From Loxodes magnus (taxonomy: Eukaryota; Ciliophora; Karyorelictea; Loxodida; Loxodidae): a stretch of 64,000 bases of DNA. Position numbers and translations under genes: made by a program. Under the pieces are notes generated by a model that saw only the letters and a list, made by a program, of their open reading frames with translations, was not told the DNA's origin and searched no databases. The stretch covers positions 1,240,001 through 1,304,000 of the forward strand of contig CAMPDV010000023.1 of NCBI GenBank assembly GCA_946699065.1. The letters run 5' to 3'. Below are positions 46,210 through 57,799 of this stretch, piece after piece (position 1 is the first letter of the stretch; the number at the start of each line of letters is the position of its first letter).

Positions 46210-49200
46210 ATGATTTATTTTAGAGCGTTCTCAGTTATCATTTTATTTCTAACCTCCCAATTCGTTCAAACTTTAAACATTCTGCTTGTTAGCTCTCCTT
46301 ATACCATTTCTTCCCTTCCGTTATTTATTCAGTATTCGATCTTTTTAAGTAGATTCAACAATACCAACTTCCTTCCTATTCCTTTGTAGTTGAAAACTCC
46401 TTACTTTTAACTGAAAGATATCTAACCCATAATAAGAAGTTAAGGCATTAAAATAATCCTGGATATCACTCAAAACAAGCTATATACAATAAGACTTAAT
46501 TACCTACAATTAAAATGCCTTCATTTTGTTGCCTATCGCATAGAAGACTAATTTAAACAAGGAAATACTTACTAAATAATGCCTACTTATAGATAAGAGG
46601 GTGAAGCTCTGCAGGCTTTATTTGAATATCTAGGGTTTGATAGAATTTCTTATATAAACTAGCATGATGAAAGATACTGCAAGCCACAAGAATTTATAGA
46701 CTAAAACAAAGTTAAGATTTCCACTTCTATAAATATACCTCAAACTTCTTATCCAGACTAAGTTGGATATACTTGCTACGATGCTTATATATAATAGAAA
46801 CTTATGAATGAATTTCCTAAGTCTATAAGAATTTATGGCTCAAATAAAGTTCTTTTATAAGCAGACTTTTGCTGGCAAGCATTCATTCTGTATTTTGCTA
46901 CTTAGTTTAGAATGACTGGAGTATAGTTTTCATGGTTTAGTGGTCTTGAAGCTTCATCTATAATAAATCCATTAATAAGTATATTAATTTAATAAGCCGC
47001 TAACGTACAACTCAGCATTTTATAGGATGGAATGATATCACTAACTCCTAAAGGATTTGTTCCTCTAACTTATTTACATTTTACAGGCTATTATATAATA
47101 AGCTTTCTAACTTTCATTGATTAACTAAACTATAATAAAGACTTAAACTTCGACGATAGTATTTTGGAAATATTTGAGGAATTTAAAGATTAATACTTTC
47201 TAAGTAATAGAGTAATGAAAGCTTATTTTTCTGTTTATAATATATAGAAGGGAAATAACGTAGAGGTAATTTCAATTATCAATAACTAAGTTATTTAGCT
47301 ATCTTAGATAATATTCCCAGGACCAAGTAATATTCCTCCTAATAAGTATGTAACTATAGAAATATCATATAACACCAACTCTAATTTACCAGATGATCAA
47401 AACACTAACATCACACGTATGAATCCTCCATTACACGTTCCTTGCATTATAAATCATATTAGATAAGACTCTAGCTTCCTTACTAACTGATATATTTAGA
47501 CTAATCCTCTTACTTTTGGAGTAGATTCTTAAGACTTTAACGGCACTTTAAACGATGTTGTAAAAAATGTTTATGATTTAGGAGTTGCACACTAAGGAAG
47601 TTTGGAAATGAACAGCTGGATGTTGGTATATTAGATATTTAGGAAAGTAAATATAAATATACCTTATTTATATTCAAGCAAATAAGATTAACTACAAAAT
47701 ATATAAGAAAACCCTAAAGCTTTTAATAACTATGTTTCATGAGAGGAATTTGGATACCTTTATATCAAGTTTTTGGAAGCTAATAAATGAAACAAGTTTG
47801 GGTTGTTCTTCCAATAATATGAACCTTCTGATAAGAACATTCATGATAAAATAGCTTTATGAGCTTAAGAAAAATCTAAAACTATCTTAAATTCTAACGA
47901 TACTACTTTTTTATCCGACTCCTAAAAATATAACTAGACCATATATGATGAAATAGCTACTTAAATTATGAAGAGAGAAATAAGAGTTATTTTAGCTTAT
48001 CCTGCAGTAAATTTGCTACAGTCAATTTCAGATAAAATAGCTCATTCTGGTTGAGAAGAAGGTGACACAAATTTTATATTTATGTAGAGTGCTAGCATCA
48101 TAGAAAATTCCACAATCTAATATAATTTAGGAACTAAATTGAAAAAGATACTACATGGATCTGTCACTATCACAACAGTAGAATATGTAGGAGAAGACGG
48201 ACAAACTCTTATGGCAGCATAATAAGAATGCTCAGATATTCCAGTTTCTCCTTGCTATTACGCTGAGTAAATTTAAATTATTGCTCATGGTATATATGAT
48301 TGCTTAGACAAAGGAACTAATTATCAAGATCCTGATATTCTAGCATAAAATATAAGATATTCAAAATTTACAGGATGTAGTGGAACAGTCAGATTTTAAT
48401 ACACTTTAAACTTTAGAGATAAAGCTAATTTCTACTTCATTAAGAATATTTACGATTATAATTGGAAATTATATGAAATACCCTATATAGAATACTGTCC
48501 ATCTTGTGCAAGCATTTGAACAGTGTTGACAAATATATCAATGTGAAATGACAATAAAACAACCATTCCTAAAGACTCATACGAAATTTACTAAGAGACG
48601 TGCGATTTTTCAGAGCGAAGAGTATATGAATTTTAAAGGGCAGTTCTAGCCTTTATTTTTTAAATGGTTGGACTTTTAGTCTATACAAGCCTGATTGTAG
48701 CTTATGGTTTAAAGATTTGGAGAAATCACAAAGTAAGCATTTTAGAGAAAGAAGATATCATGAGTACAGACGATAAAATATTTATCTTCACTTTGGTTGT
48801 GTAAGTAATATAATATGTAACAATGGGACCAGATTTAAAATATTTAGTACCTTCCTCTATTAGCATAAGTTTGAATATAGTATCCTTAAACTTCTTTCAT
48901 ATAAGAATGGATGCTTCTATCTTTTGGTTTAACTACTTTCTATGCATATCTTTAGCCTTTCTAACTATTATCTTAGACTTAGCTTTTTTATTCTAATTTG
49001 AAGTGAGGTGCAAAAATAATTGGCTACTAAGAAAAATAGGTTAGTTTTCCTTTGTCTTTTCAGCTTCCTTAATAAAAGTGACTCTAACTCCAATTATTTA
49101 CATTCTAATAGAAACTTATAAATGTACTTATGGAAGAGATGATAACTTAGACTCTAAAATAGAACTTAAGGAAGGAATCTTGGACATGGATTGCTAAGAA

Positions 49201-50220
49201 CATTGTCTTAATAGTCTACATATTCAAACGTTAGTTTTAACAACTTGCACTTTGGTAATTTATATTCCCTTAACCATTTTGATTCGTCCTCACTGGCAAG
49301 AACTTTAGAAAGAAACTCTGCATATAAGATATCAAGGTTGGTATTTAATAGCATAGAGTGCAGTTTAGTTATTTGTAGGAGTGCTGAAGTAAATGCTTAA
49401 GCAGTTTTATCCAAGAGCCCATGCAATAATATACTCCTTCTTATTCCTTTCTCTTGCAATTCTAGTGTAAGTCAAAAAACCAATTAACTACTTAAAAATA
49501 AATTCGATGCTGTTTTTTGCATTTCTACTAACTTCGTATATTACAGCAATAGTAGCAGTAGCTATTGAAGCTAGCGATCTTGTGGTTCTAATTATGTAAA
49601 TACTATTACTTTCAGGATGCTTAATTATTGTTATAGTAGGATATAAAATAGTTAAAAGATATCCAGTTCTCTTGAAGTATTCATAACCTAATTTATTAAG
49701 ACTATTCAAGTTCGCATTTAATCATAAATCAGATGCTAATATTCTAAAGGAGCACATAGAAGTATATAACGAAAGAATATAGAAAGAAAGATAAAAATTA
49801 TGTGAAAGCTTAAAATAATGAATGGAAGAAGAAAAGTCACTCCCTAAGCAATTATAGTAGCTAGCTTTCAATCTATAAGGTTAACAGATAATTATTAGTT
49901 TAAAGGAAGAAAAAGTAAAACTTGAAATTGATGAAAGCTAAGAAATAAAAAATTTAGTAGAGCAAATATAAAATAAAACTGAAATTAATAATGTTAGTAC
50001 AACTTTGATTTATTCGGAAACAAATCTTGCATAAAAGGAAGTTTTACAAAATCCAAAGAACAAACTTGAGTTCAAAGAGGAAAATAAAAAAACAGACAAA
50101 ATAATTTTATTTAAGACAAATTAAATTTAAACTGAATAAGATAAAATCAACTCATTTAGGTTAAAATAACAGGGAGATGTAGTTTTTCATTAGAGAAATC
50201 AGATAGAAAAAGAGGATTGA
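46210..50220 (+). CDS. receptor-like polytopic membrane protein with periplasmic-binding/ANF-type ectodomain, 1336 aa
   Basis: ATG at 46210 to TGA at 50218-50220 is 1337 codons in one frame, the largest gene here. Residues 1-21 are a signal peptide (MIYFRAFSVIILFLTSQFVQ). The ectodomain to about 806 looks like two periplasmic-binding/ANF-receptor lobes: EALQALFEYLGFDRISYI near 130 and FGYLYIKFLEANKWNKFGLF with DKIAHSGWEEGDTNFIFM later, typical of ligand-binding Venus-flytrap receptors. A Cys-rich CPSCASIW/CDFS segment precedes the membrane part. From about 808 (VLAFIFQMVGLLVYTSLIVA) to about 1157 I count roughly nine hydrophobic spans with a Cys-containing loop (ETYKCTYGRDDNLDSK, QEHCLN). The last 180 residues are charged, Gln/Glu/Lys-rich and cytoplasmic. 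Trp is TGA at several sites, the last 133 codons before the stop. It is likely a surface chemoreceptor; it is not a simple seven-span class C GPCR, so the signalling mode is open. Confidence 0.85.
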
Positions 50221-51207
50221 GCAAGAATTTTAAAAACATTTGAACTTTTTATAATAAAGAACTAAAATAATAAAATTTATTGCTTATTTATCAAAAGCTT
50301 CTGCTAATAAAATATTTTAAGTTTCTACCTTAATAAAAGATAATAAGCTCCATTTAGGAAAAAAATATAAATATGTGTATGAAATAAATTAACTTAGGTA
50401 TATCTTCATTAATATTATATTTAATTTAATTTAATTAGAAGATATATTAAATAAGATTTTATCTTAAAGAGGCTAAATTACTTATGGCATAACTACTATG
50501 ATTTAATATATGCGTTTTTCTTAAGAAAAGTATTTTGATTTATTTTGATTTAATAAATAGCCCTTTACTTATTTAATTCTACTAAATTTTTTTTATAGTC
50601 AAGTAGTATTAGAACTAGAGTTATAGAGCCAACTAATTTTCTTATTAATATCAATTGCTATTAATTAAATTATTATGAAAAATCTCTTATTCCTTTATAA
50701 GATTTAAGCCCTTTTTAACATTAATTTATACAAATCCCCAATTACTCTATATCATTAAGAGCACAGGCTAGAAATATCAATTATATCCTTATAATTTAAA
50801 ATGCTTAATACTAAGATTATCTAGTTGCTAGTTTATTTGCTTTCTTTTACAAAATTAATTCTTAAGCTAATCTTTAATTTTATTAATAATGATAAGCTTA
50901 GTGTAGTGCTATAATAAATTTTTTAATTAAAGCATGATTTTGATTAAATATACACAGCTATTAATTAAATAAAAGGTTTATTTACTAATGCAATAAATAC
51001 TGTTAGCTTTAATCTTTTTCTAAATTAGAAAATATATGATGCTATGAAAAATCCTAATTAATAATAGTTTTTATAACAAATCACTCTTAAAAAGCTTAAA
51101 TTTTAAATTTATAATACTGCTTTTTTCTTAGATATTGATCTGGTTTTATTTAACTATGCATCTATTTTCTTATATGGCTATATTTAATCTTGAATAAAGT
51201 TTATTCT
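50221..51207. other. AT-rich spacer
   Basis: About 1 kb after the receptor gene without a supported feature. Confidence 0.45.
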
Positions 51208-51693
51208 ATGGTAAATAGCCAGGAAGCTATCATTTTTATTGTTTTAAATTCAAATTACAATTATACTCAAAAATAATCCTTACTTAGATTCTATTCTTAC
51301 AAATCACATTTAGATTTAATTTTTCATTATTTAGCAGTCATTTAAAAATTTCTGCTCTCAATTTTTTAAAAAGACAATCAATTTTATTTTTTTGCTGAAG
51401 GAAAAAGCGAAATATGGTATATGAGTTGGATATAATCTTCAAATAATACTTATTTAAATGTAATATGATGATTCAGCCTTTATAATCCAAAAAATTTATA
51501 CGTTAAAACGTTAAGTATATCCAATGTGATTTATCTGAATTTAAACCTATTTTTATAATCATTTATAAAGCATCTTAATCTCTACTAAATTTTAATTAAG
51601 ATGCTTTTGCTTTTTATCTATTTTATTAGATTGAGAAAGCTAAATGTAAGTAGAATAATTATAACCATACTTTAACTTTAATATTTGACATGA
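51208..51693 (+). CDS. possible small gene, 161 aa, longin/TRAPP-like look
   Basis: ATG at 51208 (MVNSQEAIIFIVLNSNYNYT) to TGA at 51691-51693, 162 codons. The first 110 residues have the rhythm of a longin-type fold: a starting strand IIFIVLN, a helix SHLDLIFHYLAVIQ, then strands FYFFAEGKSEIWYMSW and TYLNVIW, reminiscent of TRAPPC2/sedlin-like proteins. After about 51480 other frames look as good, so the 3' half is doubtful and an intron is possible. The family suggestion is weak. Confidence 0.3.
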
Positions 51694-52710
51694 TAAGGAA
51701 ATAAAGTTTCTTTACATTAATAAACGTTTTAATTATTCCTTTTGCTTATATAGCAATCTAGTTATATTTATTCTTTTATCTTGCTAACTAAATAAATATA
51801 AGCTAAAAGTTAAATAAATGAGACTACTATTTGCTAAGCATTATATATGCTTTATGTATAATGGGGTTTATTATATTTAATTATCATTCCATTTGTAGTA
51901 ACTCTCTAGGATTATAAATAGCATGTCTAGCTTTTATAAAATATAATTATAGCGATAGAAATCAGATATTTCTGAGCAATATTCTATTTTGAATCTATTT
52001 ATAGTTAGTTCTATTTCTATATTCTTAAATCTAAGAATAGCCAAAGCTATATTTAATTGGTCTACAATATTACTTAATAAAATAATGAAAAATAATAATT
52101 TTGTGATATCAGCTAAGTTTTAAAATTTAAAAGTTTAACTATAAATAAAATTTATTTTTACCTAAATTGACTACTTGCTAAAATTAAGATTTTTCATAAG
52201 ATATAAGAGTGAAATGTGTAGGATTTATATAGACGTATTTCTATAATTAGATTTAATATTCTTATTTTAGCTTTATTTTTAAAGCTTAATCCAAAATTTA
52301 AATTCAAGCTTAAATTAATTTCAATAATTTTGCTTTTTTTAATATAAAATTTATAAGTTTAGATTGCTTAGTTTAATAGCATATATTGAGATCTTACTAT
52401 AAAATACGTATAAATAAAAAAGAAGCTTTTTTATTTAGGGATGGATTAATTAAAATAGATAAATCCTAATATTTTAATCACTAGATTTTTTTAAAATTAA
52501 GATGCTTAAATAATATTTAAAGGATAATAACACTTTTAATTTTAATTTTTTGGAAACCAAAAAAGAACTCTAACTTTTTACGAATATTTCTTAAATAAAA
52601 AGAATGATTTTCTATTTATTAAAATGATAAAAAATAAGAGAAAGCGAAAAATTAGATTCGATAAACAGAGAAAAATTAAAAAGCTTTGTTTTGATTATAA
52701 AAATTAAAAA

Positions 52711-53193
52711 ATGAGCGAGGAATAAATATTAGCTAGATATCTAATTGCATTTCTAAATAAAAAGGGACTTATATATTTATTAAGGGGTATTTATTAACTT
52801 GGAAATATGAAAAGTTGAGTAATTGCCATTCTGTTTAGTCTGAGCAGCCTCTTAATGAATAGAGTAAGATATTCTTTTTTTATTTTTAACAGCAGACCAA
52901 TATAGATAACTCATACCTATTCCATAATTATAGATTACAAAAATCCTACTAAAGCCTGATAATTTTCCAAATATGTTTACTTCAAGCCCTTGGATCAATT
53001 ATGTATTTTTCTTAATTTTAGAAGCATAATTAGATATCTCAAAATATTTCCTATTATATTTTTTGATTATGGGTTTCTCAATTTTTCATAGTTTACTAAA
53101 AACTATATCAAAATCAATCAAAAGGGCATCTTCATTAATAAACGTTAGATACAACTTTACAGGCTTATGTTAAAAAATAGCCTAAGATTTTGA
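52711..53193 (+). CDS. possible small orphan gene, 160 aa
   Basis: ATG at 52711 (MSEEQILARYLIAFLNKKGL) to TGA at 53191-53193, 161 codons, over a pocket slightly richer in G/C. It contains hydrophobic stretches (SWVIAILFSLSSLLM) and a basic end (INKRQIQLYRLMLKNSLRF). A second frame over 52790-52880 is almost as plausible. No family recognised. Confidence 0.3.
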
Positions 53194-55259
53194 TACAAAA
53201 AAAAATTAGAAGCTTGCTGCTATAGTTAAACATAAATTTATTTATAAATCATATACCCACAAATTTTATAAGCAATTCACATAAGAAATATATATTTAAA
53301 ATGAGAAATAAAAACTAGCTTGCTATTAAATCATATTAAAAGATATTACAAGCTATTATTTCAAATAACTTAGGATTTATTAAAGTAGTAAAGTGATAGC
53401 TATCACCTATTATATTTTTAACTTTTGTTCTTTCAATAGATTTGCCCCTCAGCAGTGTTTAGAATAAAAGTAGTGTATGTAATAAATTAAAAATTATAGT
53501 TATGGTATATAATCAAATAGCTAAATATGAAATTTTAAATTAAGATATTTTATATATTTCTATTATGAAATCATAAACTCTTGGTATTCTAACCTAAGAC
53601 TAGCCTTTAATCTTAATTAGATAGTAATTCTTTAAAGCTATTTTATTTATTCTTAAACCTCAAATTATCTTAAATATAAGAGTATTAATTTATGAAGATC
53701 TAGGAATATAAAAAGCATCGCATAGCTAATAGATATATGAATGAATGATAAAAAGGATAATTTATTTCAAAAGAATGTAACTATTGCAATAGTCAATCGT
53801 GCTTGCTATAAATGTATTGCATATGAAATCTTAGAATATGCTTATATGAATAAAGTAATGTAATTAGTAAATTTATTTGAAATTATGTATTAATAAGCAA
53901 ATGATTTAAGAGTTACTTGCTTCTTCATTATCCTAATCTTAGTAAATAAAAGTAATAATCGAATTTGCTTTAAGATAAAACTTAAATTGGGATTTTTTTC
54001 ATTTCAAAGAGTTAAATAATTTAGAAAATTAATACTTTTCCTTAAAATATGCAAGAACATTAAGAAAAATAAGCATTTTATCTATGAATGAGAGAAAATA
54101 ATTAGAGTAATGGAGTATAAGGAAAAAAGCTTCTTATAGATTTGAGAATTGAAACTAAAAAAATGAAATAAAATATTTCGTTAAAAATGTAAGAATTTAG
54201 CTTAGTATAATTTACAAAAAATAAACAAATCTAAAATAAAAAATAAAAAATTCAAAGATTATAGCAATTATGTGATCCATTATTTAATAATACAAAATAT
54301 CTAGATCAGCGAAGAGGATGTTTTTAAAGGTATACTCAAATGAAAGAAAAAAGCAATTGAACGAAAATAAAAAAAACCTAAAAATCTTAAATAAATAAAA
54401 GAGAAGAGATCTTAATTTATACAATTCTTCCATTTCTAATAGATGAGATTATTATCTTTTATATTCTGACAATTTGAATCTTAATTATTTAATTTAAACT
54501 ATTTCATTTTAAAATTTTACAGCGTTTTTTCTATTTTATATGAGTTTCAAGTCTAAGAAATGTTAAATAAAATTAAATAAAAAAAAGAATATTTTGTGTA
54601 AGTATAGCAATGTCTATAATATGAAATATTAAAGTTAAAAACAAGTATAGGATGTTATAGAGTAGATGTAATAATAGATTTAATTAGAATTACAAAAAAA
54701 TATATAAAGCAAGATTTGATAGTTAAAGTTTAAATTTAAAAAATAAAAATTTAAAGAGAAAATGTATTTAAATCTAAATTGAATTATAATTAATTAACAG
54801 AACACAAATACTTTAATTCTATTAATATGCACTAATTAATTATTTTCAGTTCATACTTTTTGTATAAAACAAATTTTGTCTCAAAAATGTATATTATGCT
54901 AGATATATAAGTATATTATAACACACAGCATGCAAAATTATTATACTATCTAAAGTAATTTGCTTACAAAAGAGTATGAAAATCTATATCGCAAGAATAC
55001 ATAAGTTTAAAACTTCTAACTTATATTGCTCAATCGCCTTATGTGTACGAGCCATAGATTATGAAAGAATAAAACCTCATGTAGGTGGGTTCAATAACTA
55101 CCATTTGGCCAACTAAATGATGAATGTGGAATATCAATTATGATAAATGAATATTAAATTTTAAAATATTTTAATTTAAAAATCATTAAAAGAATTAAAT
55201 TAAGTATAAACACAAAGAAACTACCTTAATTAATTAAATTATAATTAAGTTAAAGCACG
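53194..55259. other. gene-poor AT-rich stretch
   Basis: About 2 kb, with nothing that I can support as a gene, RNA or repeat. Confidence 0.45.
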
Positions 55260-55860
55260 AATTCATCTTTAAAGCCATTTTACATCTGGCCTACGATATG
55301 GCAAGCATGGATTGGTGCAATAATTTTTCATAAAGGAGATTGTAGTTAGATTTGGCTTAAAAACCGTTCTTTACACAGAGCTGGACTTTTCTTTTGCCCA
55401 GACTTCTAACATAAGTTTAAATTCCATATAATCAAAATGAGCTAATGAGCTCACAAGCATATCATCCCATCTTTCTCAAAGAATCTTTGGCAGCCATATG
55501 GATATTAGGACAGATATATCTAGATTTTCTAGTAATGGGTTTTAAAGATATTAAGCGAACACAATCCTTTTTAACGTTCCTCATGCCTAATTATCTTTGA
55601 GTTCTAATTTTGTTGTTAACAGTAAGATCATAATAGAATTTACGAAATTGTAAGGATGGAGTTTGAGAGAAATGTACGCAAAGAGAGACGAATCCTCAAC
55701 TTAACAATATACTTCAACAATTACCTTAGTGTTGCAAAGAACCAAAAAGAGATATGTACTAATACTGAGTGTTTGTTTCTATTTAGGATTCGGAGTAAAT
55801 TGGGTTTCATTTCCCCCAATAGTTCCTTCAGTTACTAGTATAACCTTTAGACCTCTTAAT
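55260..55860. other. composition island of unresolved strand, possibly an old gene or element fragment
   Basis: A 600-base block distinctly richer in G/C than its flanks, with sharp edges near 55255 and 55860. Both strands give readable protein: plus KILSEHNPFQRSSCLIIFEF and EFERNVRKERRILNLTIYFN; minus RKFYYDLTVNNKIRTQRQLG and HMAAKDSLRKMG. I find no motif to choose between them, no TGA-bounded complete gene and no match to rRNA landmarks I know. It lies 540 bases before repeat copy A. Confidence 0.35.
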
Positions 55861-56400
55861 TTATCTCAAAGAAATTTTTTTTGAAGTAACCTTAATTAAT
55901 AAAAAATAATTAAAACTTAGTTTATTAATAAATACATTTATGACATTATGCTTAATTAAAAAAGGAACTAAATAAAATATTTAATAAATAAAAAAATAAT
56001 AAATACTTAATTTAATAATATAATTAAATTTATTTAAATCTAAGAATAAAAATTAAAATATTTCTAATTTTAATCTATTTTACATTTTATTTATATCATT
56101 TTATTTTATTTTCATATCATTTCGTTAATAGCAAAAGTTTTTTGGTTAAAATTAAAAAATATTGATTATAATTTTTAAACAACAAATTTATATTATATTT
56201 TAAAGCTTTTAAAATTAGATAATTATATAAATAATAATTTAAATAAAAAGAAACGAAAAAAAATTATAATTTATAGCAAGTTAAAATTATTAAAAGGCTA
56301 ATTTAATTTAGATTTGTCATCATTTTTGCTTTATATCTTACTTATTTTATCTTAATAAATTACTTTAAAAAATATGTGCTCTCTTTTACTATATTTTTAT
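55861..56400. other. very AT-rich spacer
   Basis: Extremely AT-rich sequence between the composition island and repeat copy A. No features seen. Confidence 0.5.
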
Positions 56401-56715
56401 TTTAAATAGGGAGTAATAATCCTCCAACTGAGATTAACTTATACTCAAGTTATAGAAAGTACTTCAGAAGTGACGAACTGAGCAAATATCTTGGCTGGAG
56501 CCAAGTAGAAAATAACTAGAGTCATTGAGTAACGATTGTGAAAGATTTCAGACGATTAGGTCTCTTGGGACATCACTTTAACTATGATCTATTAAAGGAC
56601 AGAATTTCCAAAGGAGTGAAGTAATGGAGGAAACTTCCAATGAAAATTTTTTATCTATTTATTCAAATTAATTTAAAGAGCTGCCCACCATCATTAGTGC
56701 TACGCGCTCTATAAG
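56401..56715 (+). repeat. hairpin-ended dispersed repeat, copy A
   Basis: Begins AAATAGGGAGTAATAATCCT then CCAACTG at about 56405, sharing about 26 bases with the start of copy B at 17863, and ends in the hairpin at 56675-56715 (AAAGAGCTGCCCACC...GTGCTACGCGCTCTATAAG). Its body is richer in G/C than the flanks. It lies about 38 kb from the other three copies, which shows dispersal. I see no obvious target-site duplication. Confidence 0.6.
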
Positions 56716-57670
56716 TAAATTCATTTATTATCAAAATTTCCTTCATTTTATTCAGTTTTAGAGCAATAAATTATAATAATTTTATTTTAATTTCCATGAC
56801 TATATAAAATAATGAAGGAAGATTTATGAAATTATAAAGGAAAATATATATTAAATGATATTTCTTAATTTTATTTTAATATTTCAAAATAATTAAATCA
56901 TTTTTATTTTTATTTCAATTTTTAATTCAGAAAACATCAAAAATAATTATCTTAAAAGCAGTTTTTAATTTAATTGTAAAAAGTCTCATATTAATAAAAT
57001 TTTATAAAAATAATTTAGTTGAAAAATGAAAATAAGCAAAAGGATTTCATAATTAAATGTAAAGTAAAACATTAAAACATTAAAACTGAAATTAAATGAT
57101 TGATTATAAATAAAGTATAGCATTTTTTTAATTAAATTGAATAAAATATAAATATCTAATTTTGAATTTGTAAATTAAAACTTTGAAATTAATAAAAATG
57201 ATAAGTATTGAATCTTTAATATCTAAAAATATTTTAATATAATATTTTTAATTTAATATATCAAAAATTAAATAAAGTTTCTACTTTATAAAGTGTAAAT
57301 AGATTAGAAATTAAAGGTATTTGAATGAGCTTAATATCAATTTAAAATAGCTTTAAATTAAACTTTTTAATGCTTTTTAAAAATTATAGATATTTTATTA
57401 ATATTATAAAGAAAAATCATTATGCTTCCTTTTTATTTAGTTTAAAAATTCTTACTATATTAAGTTTAAATAAAACTTTATATAATTTTCACAAGTTACA
57501 ACAAACTATAGATGATTTGAGGATTTAACTAAAGATTATTTATATAATAAAGTATTTATTGTATAGAACATTTAATAAATACTTTTTTAATTTTATGATA
57601 TTTATTTATTAAATTTCTTTTATGACTATTATATCCTAAAGGACTTTGTGTACAAATTGTAATTATTCTC
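56716..57670. other. AT-rich spacer
   Basis: About 950 bases, no supported feature. Confidence 0.5.
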
Positions 57671-57790
57671 TAGCAAGGAATCAACTCAATCTTAATTAAA
57701 CGTAAGGTTAGTAACCTGTAATTCGACCATCTAAGTAATTGAACTACAAGTTATTAGTCTTAGATTTAATCTAAACCGAATTTTATCTCT
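57671..57790 (-). repeat. tRNA-like repeat, copy 1
   Basis: On the minus strand TTAGATGGTCGAATTACAGG resembles a D-arm/A-box region, and TTGAGTTGATTCC resembles a T-arm/B-box with a base lost. It aligns over about 120 bases with copy 2 at 62841-62965, including 5'-flanking sequence outside any tRNA. The acceptor stem does not pair, so it is a pseudogene or SINE head rather than a working tRNA. Confidence 0.35.
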
Positions 57791-57799
57791 CTTGCGCTT

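Noticed and set aside
49488..49709. Minus-strand 73-codon frame
   Set aside because: Antisense of membrane spans of the receptor gene.
46210..50220. Class C GPCR (seven-span) call
   Set aside because: The membrane part appears to have about nine hydrophobic segments, so I kept the call at receptor-like.
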